Positions 51,866 to 61,787 are shown, counted from the stretch's first letter. The stretch is DNA of 64,000 bases from Halohasta salina (GCF_024178165.1 NZ_JAMZIE010000001.1:186001-250000), one strand, 5' to 3'. Notes: generated by a model not told the origin, from the letters alone. Numbers and translations: made by a program.

Positions 51866-51878
51866 GTCGAGTAGCTGG

Positions 51879-51911
51879 CGATAGCTACCACGACGTTGCC
51901 AATAGCTATCG
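51879..51911 (-). promoter_or_regulatory. 9-bp inverted repeat before the protease gene
   Basis: CGATAGCTA, 15 bases, TAGCTATCG: perfect 9-bp arms located 14-46 bases before the protease start, covering where its promoter should lie. A good operator candidate. Confidence 0.45.
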
Positions 51912-51912
51912 T

Positions 51913-51944
51913 TGGCCCCGACCGAGAGTGTCGACTCGGGGCCA
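51913..51944. terminator. GC-rich stem-loop
   Basis: TGGCCCCGA, 14 bases, TCGGGGCCA: perfect 9-bp arms. Directly next to the operator-like repeat at 51879; lies downstream of the symporter gene (minus strand) so it may end that transcript. No T-run. Confidence 0.35.
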
Positions 51945-51962
51945 CCGGTCGCAGTGATCCGT

Positions 51963-51981
51963 CGGTAGTCGACGACTACCG
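51963..51981. terminator. Near-perfect palindrome after the symporter gene
   Basis: CGGTAGTCG, one base, CGACTACCG, 16 bases downstream of the symporter stop codon. Either a transcript-end hairpin or a dimer-protein binding site. Confidence 0.35.
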
Positions 51982-51996
51982 GCCGGTAGGCGGCGT

Positions 51997-53499
51997 CTAA
52001 TCTGCGCTGACGACGAGTCGGCTGTCGTCCTCGTCGGCGGTCGGGCTCGTCAGCGCCGAGACGCTGACGGTCAGCAGCGCGCCGAGTGTCATCCCGGCGA
52101 GGGCGACGTCCCAGCCAGCGTAGGTTCTGGCGAACAGCGGGACCGTCGACCCCGCGATGTCGACCGGGACCGTGGGAACGAATACGTGGGCGAGATACAG
52201 CAGTTGGCTCCCTGCAATGCCGGCGAGGATGCCGTTTCGGGTCGTGCCACGCCAGTAGAGCGCGACCAGCACGGGCAGGGTCAACTGGGCGAAGCCGCCG
52301 AAGGCGGTGCTTCCGACCTCAATCAGCGTTCCCGGCCGGCTGAGGCTGGCGAGGAACGACGCGGTCGCAAAAATCGCCACCCCGCCGCGGGCGAGCCACG
52401 CCTCGCGGGCCTCGCTCAGCGTCGGGTCGACGAACGGGCGGTAGAGGTCCCGGATGAAATACGACGAGCCCGATAGTAGCATCGAATCCGACGAGGACAT
52501 CATCGCCGCCAGCGCGCCTGCGATGACCAGCGCGGCGAACCAGACGGGAGTGTACTCCGAGAGCAAGACCGGGAGGACGTTCTCGCCCGCCGGGACGTCG
52601 ATCCCGAGGCCGGCGGCCCACGTCCCCAGCAGGAACGTCGGAACGAACAGCAGGAGGACGAGCACCGGCCAGAGCGCAAAGGATCGCTTGAGCACGCGGT
52701 CGGAGCCCGCGACGAAGAACCGCTGGTTGATCTGGGGGAACATCGTGACGCCGAAGGCGATCACCACCGCCGTCGAGATGATATACGCGGGCGTGTAGAA
52801 CTCGCTGCCGAGTGCGAGGAACTCGGGGTTGGTCGACCCGAGAGCGTCGGTCGCCGCCGCCGGGCCGCCGACCGCGCCGAGGACCCAGGCGAGGGCGATC
52901 CAGGTCACCGACAGCATGAACAGCCCCTGGATCGTGTCGGTCCACGCCACACCGCGCATCCCCGCGATCACGACATAGAGGATCATAAACGCCGTAATCA
53001 GCGCTGCGCCGGCCCAGTAGGGCAGTGCCCCGCCGGTCAGCCCCGCCAGCGCCTCGCCCGCGCCCATCTGCTGGAGCATCACGTAGGGGAACAGCCAAAA
53101 GAGGCTGATGGCTGCGACCAGTCCACGGAGTCCGGTCGACCCGAAGCGATCGCCCAACATCTCCGAGAGGGTCACATACCCCTGTCTGCGGCCGACGAGC
53201 CACTGTTTGTAGCCGATGAGATACCACAGGATGGCGAACAGGATCCCATCCATGACCCCCATAACGAGGATCCACTCGGGACCCTGCGCGTAGGCGATGT
53301 TCGGGCCGGCGAAGAAGGTAAACGCCGACAGCAGCGTGGCGAAGGTCGTAAACAGCAACACCAACGTCCCGATCGAGCGATCGGCCAGATAGTAGTCCTC
53401 GGCGACGTTGCTGGTCAGCCGGTAGGCGACGAGTCCGACCCCCAGTGCGACGACGAGGTAGCCGACGACGATCCCGAGTTGGAGGCTCAGCTCAGACAT
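51997..53499 (-). CDS. Sodium:solute symporter (SSS family)
   Basis: 500 residues and about 13 membrane helices. 'YYLADRSIGTLVLLFTTFATLLSAFTFFAGPNIAYAQGPEW' is typical of the SSS N-terminal core, 'LRGLVAAISLFWLFPYVMLQQMGAGEAL', 'GMRGVAWTDTIQGLFML' and 'AAMMSSSDSMLLSGSSYFIRDLY' carry the sodium-site Ser/Asp residues. Likely imports an organic solute (e.g. pantothenate, proline or monocarboxylate) with Na+. Its start overlaps the DUF3311 gene by eight bases. Confidence 0.9.
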   Translation of the reverse strand: MSELSLQLGIVVGYLVVALGVGLVAYRLTSNVAEDYYLADRSIGTLVLLFTTFATLLSAFTFFAGPNIAYAQGPEWILVMGVMDGILFAILWYLIGYKQWLVGRRQGYVTLSEMLGDRFGSTGLRGLVAAISLFWLFPYVMLQQMGAGEALAGLTGGALPYWAGAALITAFMILYVVIAGMRGVAWTDTIQGLFMLSVTWIALAWVLGAVGGPAAATDALGSTNPEFLALGSEFYTPAYIISTAVVIAFGVTMFPQINQRFFVAGSDRVLKRSFALWPVLVLLLFVPTFLLGTWAAGLGIDVPAGENVLPVLLSEYTPVWFAALVIAGALAAMMSSSDSMLLSGSSYFIRDLYRPFVDPTLSEAREAWLARGGVAIFATASFLASLSRPGTLIEVGSTAFGGFAQLTLPVLVALYWRGTTRNGILAGIAGSQLLYLAHVFVPTVPVDIAGSTVPLFARTYAGWDVALAGMTLGALLTVSVSALTSPTADEDDSRLVVSAD

Positions 53500-53707
53500 C
53501 GCCGACCCCCATATATCGGTCCCAGTCGGTACGGGCGAAAAGCGAGAACACGAGGCTCGCGAGTACCATCCAGCCGATGTGCCACCAGAGCCAGATCGGC
53601 ACCCCGGCGGCCGTCCGGGCGTCGCCCCACAGGAACCACGGGACCGAAAGGACGACCAGTACACAGGCAGTCACCACCCACAGCAGCGATCGAAGGCGTC
53701 CGGTCAT
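53492..53707 (-). CDS. DUF3311 small membrane protein, SSS partner
   Basis: 71 residues with two membrane helices ('LLWVVTACVLVVLSVPWFLW' and 'WLWWHIGWMVLASLVFSLFA'). DUF3311 proteins are regularly encoded immediately before SSS symporters, so a small accessory subunit is inferred. ATG 53707 chosen over a GTG at 53713. 'ctttagg' ~30 bases upstream may be its TATA box. Confidence 0.82.
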   Translation of the reverse strand: MTGRLRSLLWVVTACVLVVLSVPWFLWGDARTAAGVPIWLWWHIGWMVLASLVFSLFARTDWDRYMGVGDV

Positions 53708-53765
53708 TACCACAGTTAGCCGACAGCCGAACCTAAAGATTACTAATTACACTCGGAGTAGTTGA

Positions 53766-53786
53766 TTGAAGGAATTATTTCTTCAA
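53766..53786. promoter_or_regulatory. Inverted repeat upstream of dnaG and the symporter unit
   Basis: TTGAAG, 9 bases (gaattattt), CTTCAA. Lies in the divergent gap between DUF3311/symporter and dnaG, 60 bases from the DUF3311 start and 45 before the dnaG TATA box. Confidence 0.3.
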
Positions 53787-53830
53787 CTTGGGCCGTCGAC
53801 GCCCGACGACAGCTATTTGTTTCCGTGGTA

Positions 53831-53897
53831 TTTATAAGCAGTATCACCACTGCCGCGGACCGTTCTCTCGGACGATACGGTCGGCATCTCGGAGGGG
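53831..53897 (+). promoter_or_regulatory. dnaG TATA box and Shine-Dalgarno leader
   Basis: TTTATAAG at 53831-53838 predicts a transcript start near 53862, hence a leader of ~45 bases. GGAGGGG at 53891-53897 is nine bases before the ATG and pairs with the anti-SD end of 16S rRNA. This is notable because most genes here look leaderless. Confidence 0.55.
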
Positions 53898-53906
53898 AAC
53901 GATATC

Positions 53907-55310
53907 ATGGACGATACAGCAAAATATCTCATTCACGCCCGGATCGCCGCCGACGGCGTCGTCGAACGGAGCGACGTCGTCGGTGCGGTGTTCGGCCAGA
54001 CCGAGGGCCTGCTGGGCGAGGAGTTGGATCTCCGGGACCTCCAGCAGTCCTCGAAAGTCGGTCGCATCGACGTCGAAATCAGCTCGGAGAACGGCCAGTC
54101 GTTCGGCGAGCTCACGATCGCCACCAGTCTCGATAAGGCCGAGACGGCCGTCCTCGGTGCCTCGTTGGAGACCATCGAACGGGTCGGCCCCTGTCGGGCC
54201 TCGATCGAGGTCACCTCCATCGAGGACGTGCGAGCGGCCAAACGCCGCGCGGTCGTCGACCGCGCCAAGGAATTGTTGGCGACAGCCTTCGAGGAGACGG
54301 CCGTCGACAGCGAGGACATTCTGGCCGACGTCAGACAGTCCGTCGAGGTCGCCGACATCGACGAGTACGCCGGGCTGCCGGCGGGGCCGAGCGCCGAGAG
54401 CTCCGATGCGATCATCGTCGTCGAGGGGCGGGCCGACGTGCTCCAACTGCTCGACTACGGGATCAAAAACGCCATCGGCGTCGAGGGAACCAACGTCCCC
54501 GAGGCGGTCGCGGACCTGACCGCCGAGCGGACGACGACCGCCTTCGTCGACGGCGACCGGGGCGGCGAGCTGATCCTCCGGGAACTGTTGCAGGTCGGCG
54601 ACGTCGACTACGTCGTCTTCGCACCCGCGGGCCGGTCGGTCGAAGACCTCTCGCGGGGTGAGGTCCACTCGCTGCTCCGCGAGAAGATCGCCGCCGACCG
54701 GCTCGGCGACACTCGAAACCTCCGGGAGACGATCACCGGTCTCGTCGAGACCGGCACCACCGAGCCACCGGCGTCGACCGACGACTCGATCGGTGCTGAG
54801 GAGGCGTCGTCGCCGACCGAAGTCGAGGTGATCCCGACCGGCTCGACCGAGACGACCGAGACGACCGATACCGAGCCGTCGACGCCCACCCATGAGCCTG
54901 CGGGTGACGGCGACGATGCCACCGCCGACGCGACGGTCGACGACACCGCGTCGGAGCCGGCAGGCGAAGCCGACGGGGACGCCGCGTCGCCGCCGACGCT
55001 TCGGAGTCATCTCCGGGCGATCATCGACGGCTCGACCGGCACCGCCCGCCTGCTGGGATCGTCCTTCGAACTCCTCGACGAGGTCGACCCCGACGAGCTC
55101 GTTGCGGCGATCGAGGCCGCCGACGAGCCGTTTGCGGCGGTCATCGACGGCGAACTCACACAGCGCCAGCTCGACGTGGCCGCCCAGTGTGGACTGGACC
55201 ACGTCGTCGCCCGGTCGACCGGCGAGTTCGTCAAACAGCCGGTCGGCACTCGCGTGTTGACCGCCGACCAGCTCCGGGCGGCCGATCCCGACCTCGAAGC
55301 CGAGGTCTAA
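53907..55310 (+). CDS. dnaG: Archaeal DnaG primase-like protein
   Basis: 467 residues. 'DDTAKYLIHARIAADGVVERSDVVGAVFGQTEGLLGEELDLRDLQ' is the archaeal DnaG N-terminus; the TOPRIM domain has 'AIIVVEGRADVLQLLDYGIKNAIGVEG' and 'TTAFVDGDRGGELILRELL'. A very acidic, low-complexity insertion (about 275-350, rich in Glu, Thr, Ser and Pro) precedes the C-terminal domain. Archaeal DnaG associates with the exosome and may also prime DNA. Has a Shine-Dalgarno sequence. Confidence 0.93.
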   Translation: MDDTAKYLIHARIAADGVVERSDVVGAVFGQTEGLLGEELDLRDLQQSSKVGRIDVEISSENGQSFGELTIATSLDKAETAVLGASLETIERVGPCRASIEVTSIEDVRAAKRRAVVDRAKELLATAFEETAVDSEDILADVRQSVEVADIDEYAGLPAGPSAESSDAIIVVEGRADVLQLLDYGIKNAIGVEGTNVPEAVADLTAERTTTAFVDGDRGGELILRELLQVGDVDYVVFAPAGRSVEDLSRGEVHSLLREKIAADRLGDTRNLRETITGLVETGTTEPPASTDDSIGAEEASSPTEVEVIPTGSTETTETTDTEPSTPTHEPAGDGDDATADATVDDTASEPAGEADGDAASPPTLRSHLRAIIDGSTGTARLLGSSFELLDEVDPDELVAAIEAADEPFAAVIDGELTQRQLDVAAQCGLDHVVARSTGEFVKQPVGTRVLTADQLRAADPDLEAEV

Positions 55311-55330
55311 CTGCCCTCGGTAGGCGTCGA

Positions 55331-55795
55331 CTACTCTTCTGACTGGTCTGATCCGGGACAGTATCGCAGCGTTAGGCAGTCACTACCGTCGAACCGATCG
55401 GCCGACCGCCCGGTTTCGACGAAGCCGAACTCCTCGTAGAGCGACCGCGCCGGCTCGTTGTCGGCGGCCACGTGGACCGTGACCGCGTCGGCGTCGCCGC
55501 AGGCCGTTGCCAGCAGCGCCCTCGCCCGTCCCTCGCGGCGAAAGCGTGGGTCGACGGCGAGTTCGGCGACATGGGTCGGGTCGCTGCCGACCGCCAGCAG
55601 GTAGCCGACCGGTCGGTCGTCGGCAGTCGGCGAGACGAGCAGTGTAGCGGTACGGATCGGCAGCGACTCCGAGCGCTCGGCGAGCGCCGTCGACAACAGC
55701 TCGGGGCTCGGTTCGATGAGCAGCGACTGGAGTCTGCGGAGTGCGGCGGCGTCGGCCGGTCGAGCCGGCCGAACGAGGGAATAATCGGGGGCCAT
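55331..55795 (-). CDS. GNAT-family N-acetyltransferase
   Basis: 154 residues. 'VGYLLAVGSDPTHVAELAVDPRFRREGRARALLATA' carries the acetyl-CoA-binding Q/RxxGxG/A loop (here RRxGRA), and 'VTVHVAADNEPARSLYEEFGFVETGR' is the RimI-like C-terminal motif. Could acetylate a protein N-terminus or a small molecule. Its start overlaps the DUF92 stop by one base (TGATG), so it is co-translated with it. Confidence 0.88.
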   Translation of the reverse strand: MAPDYSLVRPARPADAAALRRLQSLLIEPSPELLSTALAERSESLPIRTATLLVSPTADDRPVGYLLAVGSDPTHVAELAVDPRFRREGRARALLATACGDADAVTVHVAADNEPARSLYEEFGFVETGRSADRFDGSDCLTLRYCPGSDQSEE

Positions 55796-57108
55796 CAGAG
55801 CAGCCAGACCGCGAGGCCGGCGCTGGCCAGTCCGCCGGTGAGGGTGGCGAGAAAGTTGACCCACTGGTTGCCGAGCCGGCCGCCTTCGAGCGTCGCCCCC
55901 AGCAGGCTGTCGACGGTGATCCCAAGGAGGCCGCCGCCGGCGACCACCGCGGCGGCGGGCCACGTCAGCCCCAGCGGGAGGACCGCCGTCGACAGCAGGC
56001 CGGTGAGGACGACGCCGGTGAGGCCGGCGAGTTCGCCCTGCCAGGTGACCGCGCCGTCGGTGCCGGGATCGACGGGTTCGAGCGTCGTGATCAGCCGCGG
56101 GTCGTCGAACAGGCCGCCGATCTCGCTTGAGAGGGTATCGCCGAGGGCGGTCGCAAGCGAGCCACAGAACGCGAAGAGGAAGCCGGCCGCCAGCGGGCCC
56201 GTGCCGTCGACCACGGCGAAGCCGAGGACGGCGACGAGTGCGACTGCCGCGTTCGCGAGGACGTTGCCGGTGCCGCGGGCCCCGTCGTTGCCTTCGGCGA
56301 CCCCACGGGCTTCCTTGTCGCCGTAGCGGAACTTCGAGGAGAGCCCGCCGATCCCGAAGAAGGCGATCAGCACCGCGAACCAGCCGAAGCCGCCGAGGAC
56401 GATCGTCAACACGCCCAACAGGACGCCGGTCAACATCCCCGACACCGAGGCGGTCCCCAGCCCGTAGGAGACCCCCCCGAGGAACACCGTCACCGCCAGC
56501 GCCGCCAGCAGTTCGGCCGTCGGGATCGCAGCGACGAGTTCGGCGAACAGCCAGCCGACGAGGCCGACCGAGAGCAACACCAGCGGGTCGTCCTGCTCGT
56601 AGAGCAACTCCCGGAGGAGCGCGGCGATCAGCGCCCCGACGATCGCGAGGAACGTTATCACGGGCCACTCGATCGGGGTCGACCCCTGTAGGTCGACTAG
56701 CACGTGGCCGCCGATCCCGGCCAGGAAGCCGGTCGCCACGAACCCCGCGACGACGAAAAACGGCTCGTCGGTGTACCGCCGGACGAGTTCGGTGCCGAGG
56801 TTGCCGAAGCCGAGGATCAACACCGTCGAGACGAAGACGCCGGTCGGCAGCGGCGTCGTCGGGACGGTCGCCAGCAAGGCCAGCGCCGCTGCCGCCAACG
56901 AGAAGCCGGCCAACCCGTTGAGCCGGCGATCCTCCCAATCGCCGGGACGGGCGAACAGTTCGAACAGCGGCCCATCGGAGATCGCCAGCGCCGCCGCAAG
57001 CGCGATGGCGGCGAACGGGATCGCCGCCGCCGACCCGAGCACCGGGGCCGCCAGCGCGAGGCTGGAGACGGCCGCGAATCCGCCAGCGCGTCGGAGCCGG
57101 TCTGTCAC
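55795..57108 (-). CDS. DUF92 integral membrane protein
   Basis: About 437 residues with 11-13 membrane helices. The C-terminal half carries the DUF92 hallmarks 'SSKFRYGDKEARGVAEGNDGARGTGNVLANA', 'FCGSLATALGDTLSSEIGGL' and 'GGLLGITVDSLLGATLEG'. DUF92/VTE6-like members in plants act as phytyl-phosphate kinases, and this one neighbours two prenyl-chain genes, so an isoprenoid phosphate role is possible. The GTG start (57108) is chosen because upstream frame is not membrane-like; 'gttaagtg' lies ~30 bases before it. Confidence 0.82.
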   Translation of the reverse strand: MTDRLRRAGGFAAVSSLALAAPVLGSAAAIPFAAIALAAALAISDGPLFELFARPGDWEDRRLNGLAGFSLAAAALALLATVPTTPLPTGVFVSTVLILGFGNLGTELVRRYTDEPFFVVAGFVATGFLAGIGGHVLVDLQGSTPIEWPVITFLAIVGALIAALLRELLYEQDDPLVLLSVGLVGWLFAELVAAIPTAELLAALAVTVFLGGVSYGLGTASVSGMLTGVLLGVLTIVLGGFGWFAVLIAFFGIGGLSSKFRYGDKEARGVAEGNDGARGTGNVLANAAVALVAVLGFAVVDGTGPLAAGFLFAFCGSLATALGDTLSSEIGGLFDDPRLITTLEPVDPGTDGAVTWQGELAGLTGVVLTGLLSTAVLPLGLTWPAAAVVAGGGLLGITVDSLLGATLEGGRLGNQWVNFLATLTGGLASAGLAVWLL

Positions 57109-57213
57109 ACCACGGGGTATCTCCGAGACGCACTTAACGGTCCCGACATGCGGAAACGCCCTGTGATACGGTGACAACGGACTTTTGTAGCCGGCCGGCC
57201 GAACGGACAGCCA

Positions 57214-57819
57214 GTGCTGTACGATACCTACCTCGCCGTTCGGCTCCGACGGCACGCGGGAGAGGCCCCGCGCCACGTCGCAGTCGTACTCACCGAGCGT
57301 GACCTGCTCGAACAGGGGGCCTACGATACGCTGGCGGCCTTCTTCGAGTGGGCCGTCGAGTTCGGAGCCGAGCGGGTCACCGTCTCGGTCAGCGTCCTCG
57401 ACGAGGCGGTGGTGCCGACCCTGCGCCGGGAGCTCGCCGAGCTTGATGCCCCGCTCCCGCTGGCGGTCAGAACACCCGGCGACACCGAAACCGTCGACGA
57501 GCCGATCGGGATCTCGATCGGCCTCGGCGGCAAACGCGAGTTCACCGAGACCGTCCGGCAGCTCGCGGCGGCCGTCGACGACGGCGAACTCACTCCCGCG
57601 GAGATCGAGACCGAACACATCGACGACCGGCTCGTCTTCCGGGCAGAACCCGATCTCGTACTCAAAACAGGGGCCGAGCGGCTCTCGGATTTCATGATCT
57701 GGCAGTCGGTGTACTCGGAGCTGTACTTCACCGACGTCAACTGGCGGGACTTCCGCAAGCGGGACTACCTGCGGGCGCTGCTGGATTACGCCGACCGCCA
57801 GCGCCGGTTCGGCACCTGA
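57214..57819 (+). CDS. Degenerate cis-prenyltransferase paralogue (NgBR-like)
   Basis: 201 residues, GTG start. The C-terminal two thirds follow the UppS pattern: 'GISIGLGGKREFTETVRQLAAAVDDGELTPAEIE' aligns with 'VALAYGGRNELLRATREIAAAVDDGELAPEAI' of the neighbouring enzyme, and 'LVLKTGAERLSDFMIWQSVYSELYFTDVNWRDF' with 'IRTGGDERTSNFLPW...YFCAPYWPEF'. But the catalytic 'DGNRR' is 'TERDL' here, and 'RTGG' is 'KTGA', so it is unlikely to catalyse on its own. It may be a regulatory subunit, as NgBR/Nus1 is for eukaryotic dehydrodolichyl synthase. Confidence 0.75.
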   Translation: MLYDTYLAVRLRRHAGEAPRHVAVVLTERDLLEQGAYDTLAAFFEWAVEFGAERVTVSVSVLDEAVVPTLRRELAELDAPLPLAVRTPGDTETVDEPIGISIGLGGKREFTETVRQLAAAVDDGELTPAEIETEHIDDRLVFRAEPDLVLKTGAERLSDFMIWQSVYSELYFTDVNWRDFRKRDYLRALLDYADRQRRFGT

Positions 57820-57877
57820 AGCGGGTCGACGGGCCGATCGCCGCCGGCAGTCCCTGCCCCACGGCCCTCTCGGCTCG

Positions 57878-58849
57878 TCAGTCGGCCGACTCGGTGCTGC
57901 CGCCGGCGAGATCGGCGTCGGTGTCAGCGAGTTCGGCGTCGGTGTCGGCGAGTTCGGCGTCCAGCGTTTCGGCGGCCGACCGCGGAAGCTGGTCCCGGAG
58001 CCGGCCGGCCACCCGGCGGGCCTCGTCGAGTTCGAGGCTGCCGAGCGCCCGGACGAGGGCGGCCGCGCGGTCGACCTTGCTCTGTTGCCACGATTCCTCG
58101 CGGGACTCGTAGGTCCGGATCCCACGGAGGAAGTCGACTTTCGAGAACTCCGGCCAGTAGGGCGCACAGAAGTAGACTGCCGCCTCGTTACCGTTGGCGT
58201 GCCACGGCAGGAAGTTCGAGGTGCGTTCGTCGCCCCCCGTGCGAATGATGAGGTCGACGTCCCGCACCGGCTGGCGGTAGAGGTGGGATTCGACCGTCTC
58301 GACGTCGATCGCCTCGGGTGCGAGCTCGCCGTCGTCGACGGCTGCGGCGATCTCCCGTGTGGCCCGGAGCAGTTCGTTGCGGCCGCCGTAGGCCAGCGCG
58401 ACGTTGAGCCGGAAGCGGTCGTAGTCGGCGGTTTCGGCCTCGGCGTAGGCGATGGCCTCCCGGACCCGCTCGGGAAGCCGGTCGATCTCGCCGAGCGCGC
58501 GGATGTCGACCTCCCGGTCGTGGAGCCGGTCGCTGTCGGCGAGTTCGTAGAGCTTCCGCGTGATCATGTCGAACAGCGGCTCGTTTTCCACCGCCGGGCG
58601 GTCGAAGTTCTCCGTCGAGAACGTATACAGCGTCAGCTCCTTGATCCCGAGGTCGTCACACCAATCGAGGACCTGTTCGGAGGTTTCGGCCCCGGCGCGG
58701 TGGCCCTCGGGCGCAGCCCCGCCCTGTTTGCGCGCATAGCGCCGGTTGCCGTCCTGAATGATGGCGACGTGTGTCGGCCCGTCGCCGATCTCCCGCCGGA
58801 GGAGGCGCTCGTAGGTCTGCTGGAGTCGTCGGCTCGCCCACGAATACAT
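57878..58849 (-). CDS. uppS: cis-Prenyltransferase (undecaprenyl/polyprenyl diphosphate synthase)
   Basis: 323 residues. 'HVAIIQDGNRRYARKQG' contains the catalytic Asp and Arg; 'LTLYTFSTENFDRP', 'LNVALAYGGRNEL' and 'LIIRTGGDERTSNFLPWHANGNEAAVYF' complete the family pattern. It builds long-chain polyprenyl (dolichol-type) phosphate carriers for glycosylation. A C-terminal repetitive acidic tail ('LADTDAELADTDADLAGG') is extra. Convergent with the degenerate paralogue. Confidence 0.93.
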   Translation of the reverse strand: MYSWASRRLQQTYERLLRREIGDGPTHVAIIQDGNRRYARKQGGAAPEGHRAGAETSEQVLDWCDDLGIKELTLYTFSTENFDRPAVENEPLFDMITRKLYELADSDRLHDREVDIRALGEIDRLPERVREAIAYAEAETADYDRFRLNVALAYGGRNELLRATREIAAAVDDGELAPEAIDVETVESHLYRQPVRDVDLIIRTGGDERTSNFLPWHANGNEAAVYFCAPYWPEFSKVDFLRGIRTYESREESWQQSKVDRAAALVRALGSLELDEARRVAGRLRDQLPRSAAETLDAELADTDAELADTDADLAGGSTESAD

Positions 58850-58947
58850 CTACGAAGGGATAACTACCTGATAGTATGTGTCTCTTTTTATTCGTTGCAG
58901 TGACAAAAAACGTGATAGATCGGTGCGGTCGACCGTGACAGCCGGGG

Positions 58948-58966
58948 TCGCTCCGTTCGGGAGCGA
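58948..58966 (-). terminator. Stem-loop directly after icd
   Basis: TCGCTCC, 5 bases, GGAGCGA: perfect 7-bp stem touching the icd stop codon (58967) on its 3' side (minus strand). A T-run on the minus strand lies further on (58904-58909). Candidate transcript end for icd. Confidence 0.4.
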
Positions 58967-60229
<1,263 letters not shown>

Positions 60230-60461
60230 AGACGGTCACGAATTTTCAGGGGTGGGTAAAAGTCCTGCCGTTCTCCGCGTGGTGGCCATTCCCACTGGTA
60301 ATACGGCCGCGAGAGACGCCTTCCCCCGATAATCCGCCGGAGCGATCGACGCAGTGAGTCGCCTGGAGCGGGCGGACGTATCGGCGGCCGACCCGATACT
60401 GTTTCTCGGGCGATAATTCACCCCGGATGGTTAAGTCACTCCACACGATAAATAATGAGGT

Positions 60462-60803
60462 ATGACCGCATCAGCAGCCGACGTCTCCGCCGTCGACGAC
60501 GGGGTCTACCGGACGACGTTCGACCCGTCCGTTCGGGATCCCTGTCTGGCGGTCGTCGAGGCGATCGAGGCGGCCACCGACGGCGAGCTGCCGGTTCTCG
60601 CCGAGAGCATCGATCCGGACACCCTCGTTCGGCTCTTCGAGTCGACCGCCTCGGAGTCGTGGATGATGAACTTCCAGCACGGGACGGTCGAGGTCACCGT
60701 CTGGGGGACCGGCCGGATCCACGTCGATACGGGATCAGTTGGCGATGCTCCGGGAACGGTCGACGACGCTTCGGCGTCGAGCGGGGCCGGGCCGACCTCC
60801 TGA
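60462..60803 (+). CDS. HalOD1-domain protein
   Basis: 113 residues. 'LAVVEAIEAATDGELPVLAESIDPDTLVRLFESTASESWMMNFQHGTVEVTVWGTGRI' matches the HalOD1 output-domain pattern (an alpha/beta domain often attached to haloarchaeal signalling proteins). Stand-alone members are common. The tail is Ser/Ala/Gly-rich. Begins with ATG near 'gataaataatgaggtatg', so the AT-rich stretch just before is probably the promoter. Confidence 0.8.
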   Translation: MTASAADVSAVDDGVYRTTFDPSVRDPCLAVVEAIEAATDGELPVLAESIDPDTLVRLFESTASESWMMNFQHGTVEVTVWGTGRIHVDTGSVGDAPGTVDDASASSGAGPTS

Positions 60804-60881
60804 CCGTCCCGGCGGCGGTCGGCCGTTGGCCGGATCCAGCGGTCGGAACCTCTTTGTCGACGACCGGCCAACCGAGCAGGT

Positions 60882-61787
60882 ATGAGCAGTGGATCCCTCG
60901 ATGAGACGGCAGTCGACAGCTACCGTGAGGCCGGCGAAATCCTCGCCGAGACGATGACCGAGGCCCGCGAGATGATCGAGCCGGGGGTCACGCAACTCGA
61001 GGTCGCCGAGTACGCCGAGGACATGATCCGGGAGGCCGGGGCGGGACTCGCCTTCCCGGTCAACATCTCGGTCGACGAGGAAGCCTCCCACGCGACGCCG
61101 GCCCGCGATGACGACACCGAGTTCGGCGACGAGATGATCTGTCTCGACATCGGCGTCCACGTCGACGGCTACATCGCCGACGCCGCCGTGACCGTCGACT
61201 TCACCGGCAACGACGAACTCGTCGAGGCCTCGGAACAGGCCCTCGAAGCCGCCGTCGAGGCCGCCGGCCCCGGCGTCGAGGTCGGGAAAATCGGGGCGGA
61301 GATCGAGTCGGTGATCGACGGCTACGGCTACACGCCGATCTACAATCTGACGGGCCACGGCGTCGAGCGCTACGACGCCCACACCGGTCCGAGCGTGCCG
61401 AACCGGGCGGTCGACCGGAGCGTCGAACTCGAAGTCGGCCAGGCGATCGCCATCGAACCCTTCGCGACCGACGGCCGCGGCAAGGTCGGCGAGGGGTCGA
61501 CCGAGGAAATCTACGAGCAGGTCGCCGACGGCAGCGTTCGTGATCGCCGGGCCCGGCAGCTCCTCGAGGAGCTATCCCAGTTCGACGATCTACCGTTTGC
61601 CGCCCGGTGGCTCGACAACTCGCGGTCGGAGATGGCCCTCCGGCGGCTCAAGATGGCCGACGTCGTCAAGGGGTATCCCGTGCTCAAAGAGGACGACGGC
61701 CGGCTGATCAGTCAGGCCGAACACACGCTGTTAATTACCGACGACGGCTGTGAGGTTACGACCGCCGGCATTCACGGCTTCGACTGA
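60882..61787 (+). CDS. map: Methionine aminopeptidase, type II
   Basis: 301 residues. Metal ligands: two Asp in 'ICLDIGVHVDGYIADAAVTVDF', His in 'NLTGHGVERYDAHTGPSVPN', Glu in 'AIAIEPFATDGRG' and Glu in 'AEHTLLITDDG'. The type II insertion (about 190-250) is present. Removes the initiator Met from nascent chains. Starts 78 bases after the HalOD1 gene. Confidence 0.95.
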   Translation: MSSGSLDETAVDSYREAGEILAETMTEAREMIEPGVTQLEVAEYAEDMIREAGAGLAFPVNISVDEEASHATPARDDDTEFGDEMICLDIGVHVDGYIADAAVTVDFTGNDELVEASEQALEAAVEAAGPGVEVGKIGAEIESVIDGYGYTPIYNLTGHGVERYDAHTGPSVPNRAVDRSVELEVGQAIAIEPFATDGRGKVGEGSTEEIYEQVADGSVRDRRARQLLEELSQFDDLPFAARWLDNSRSEMALRRLKMADVVKGYPVLKEDDGRLISQAEHTLLITDDGCEVTTAGIHGFD

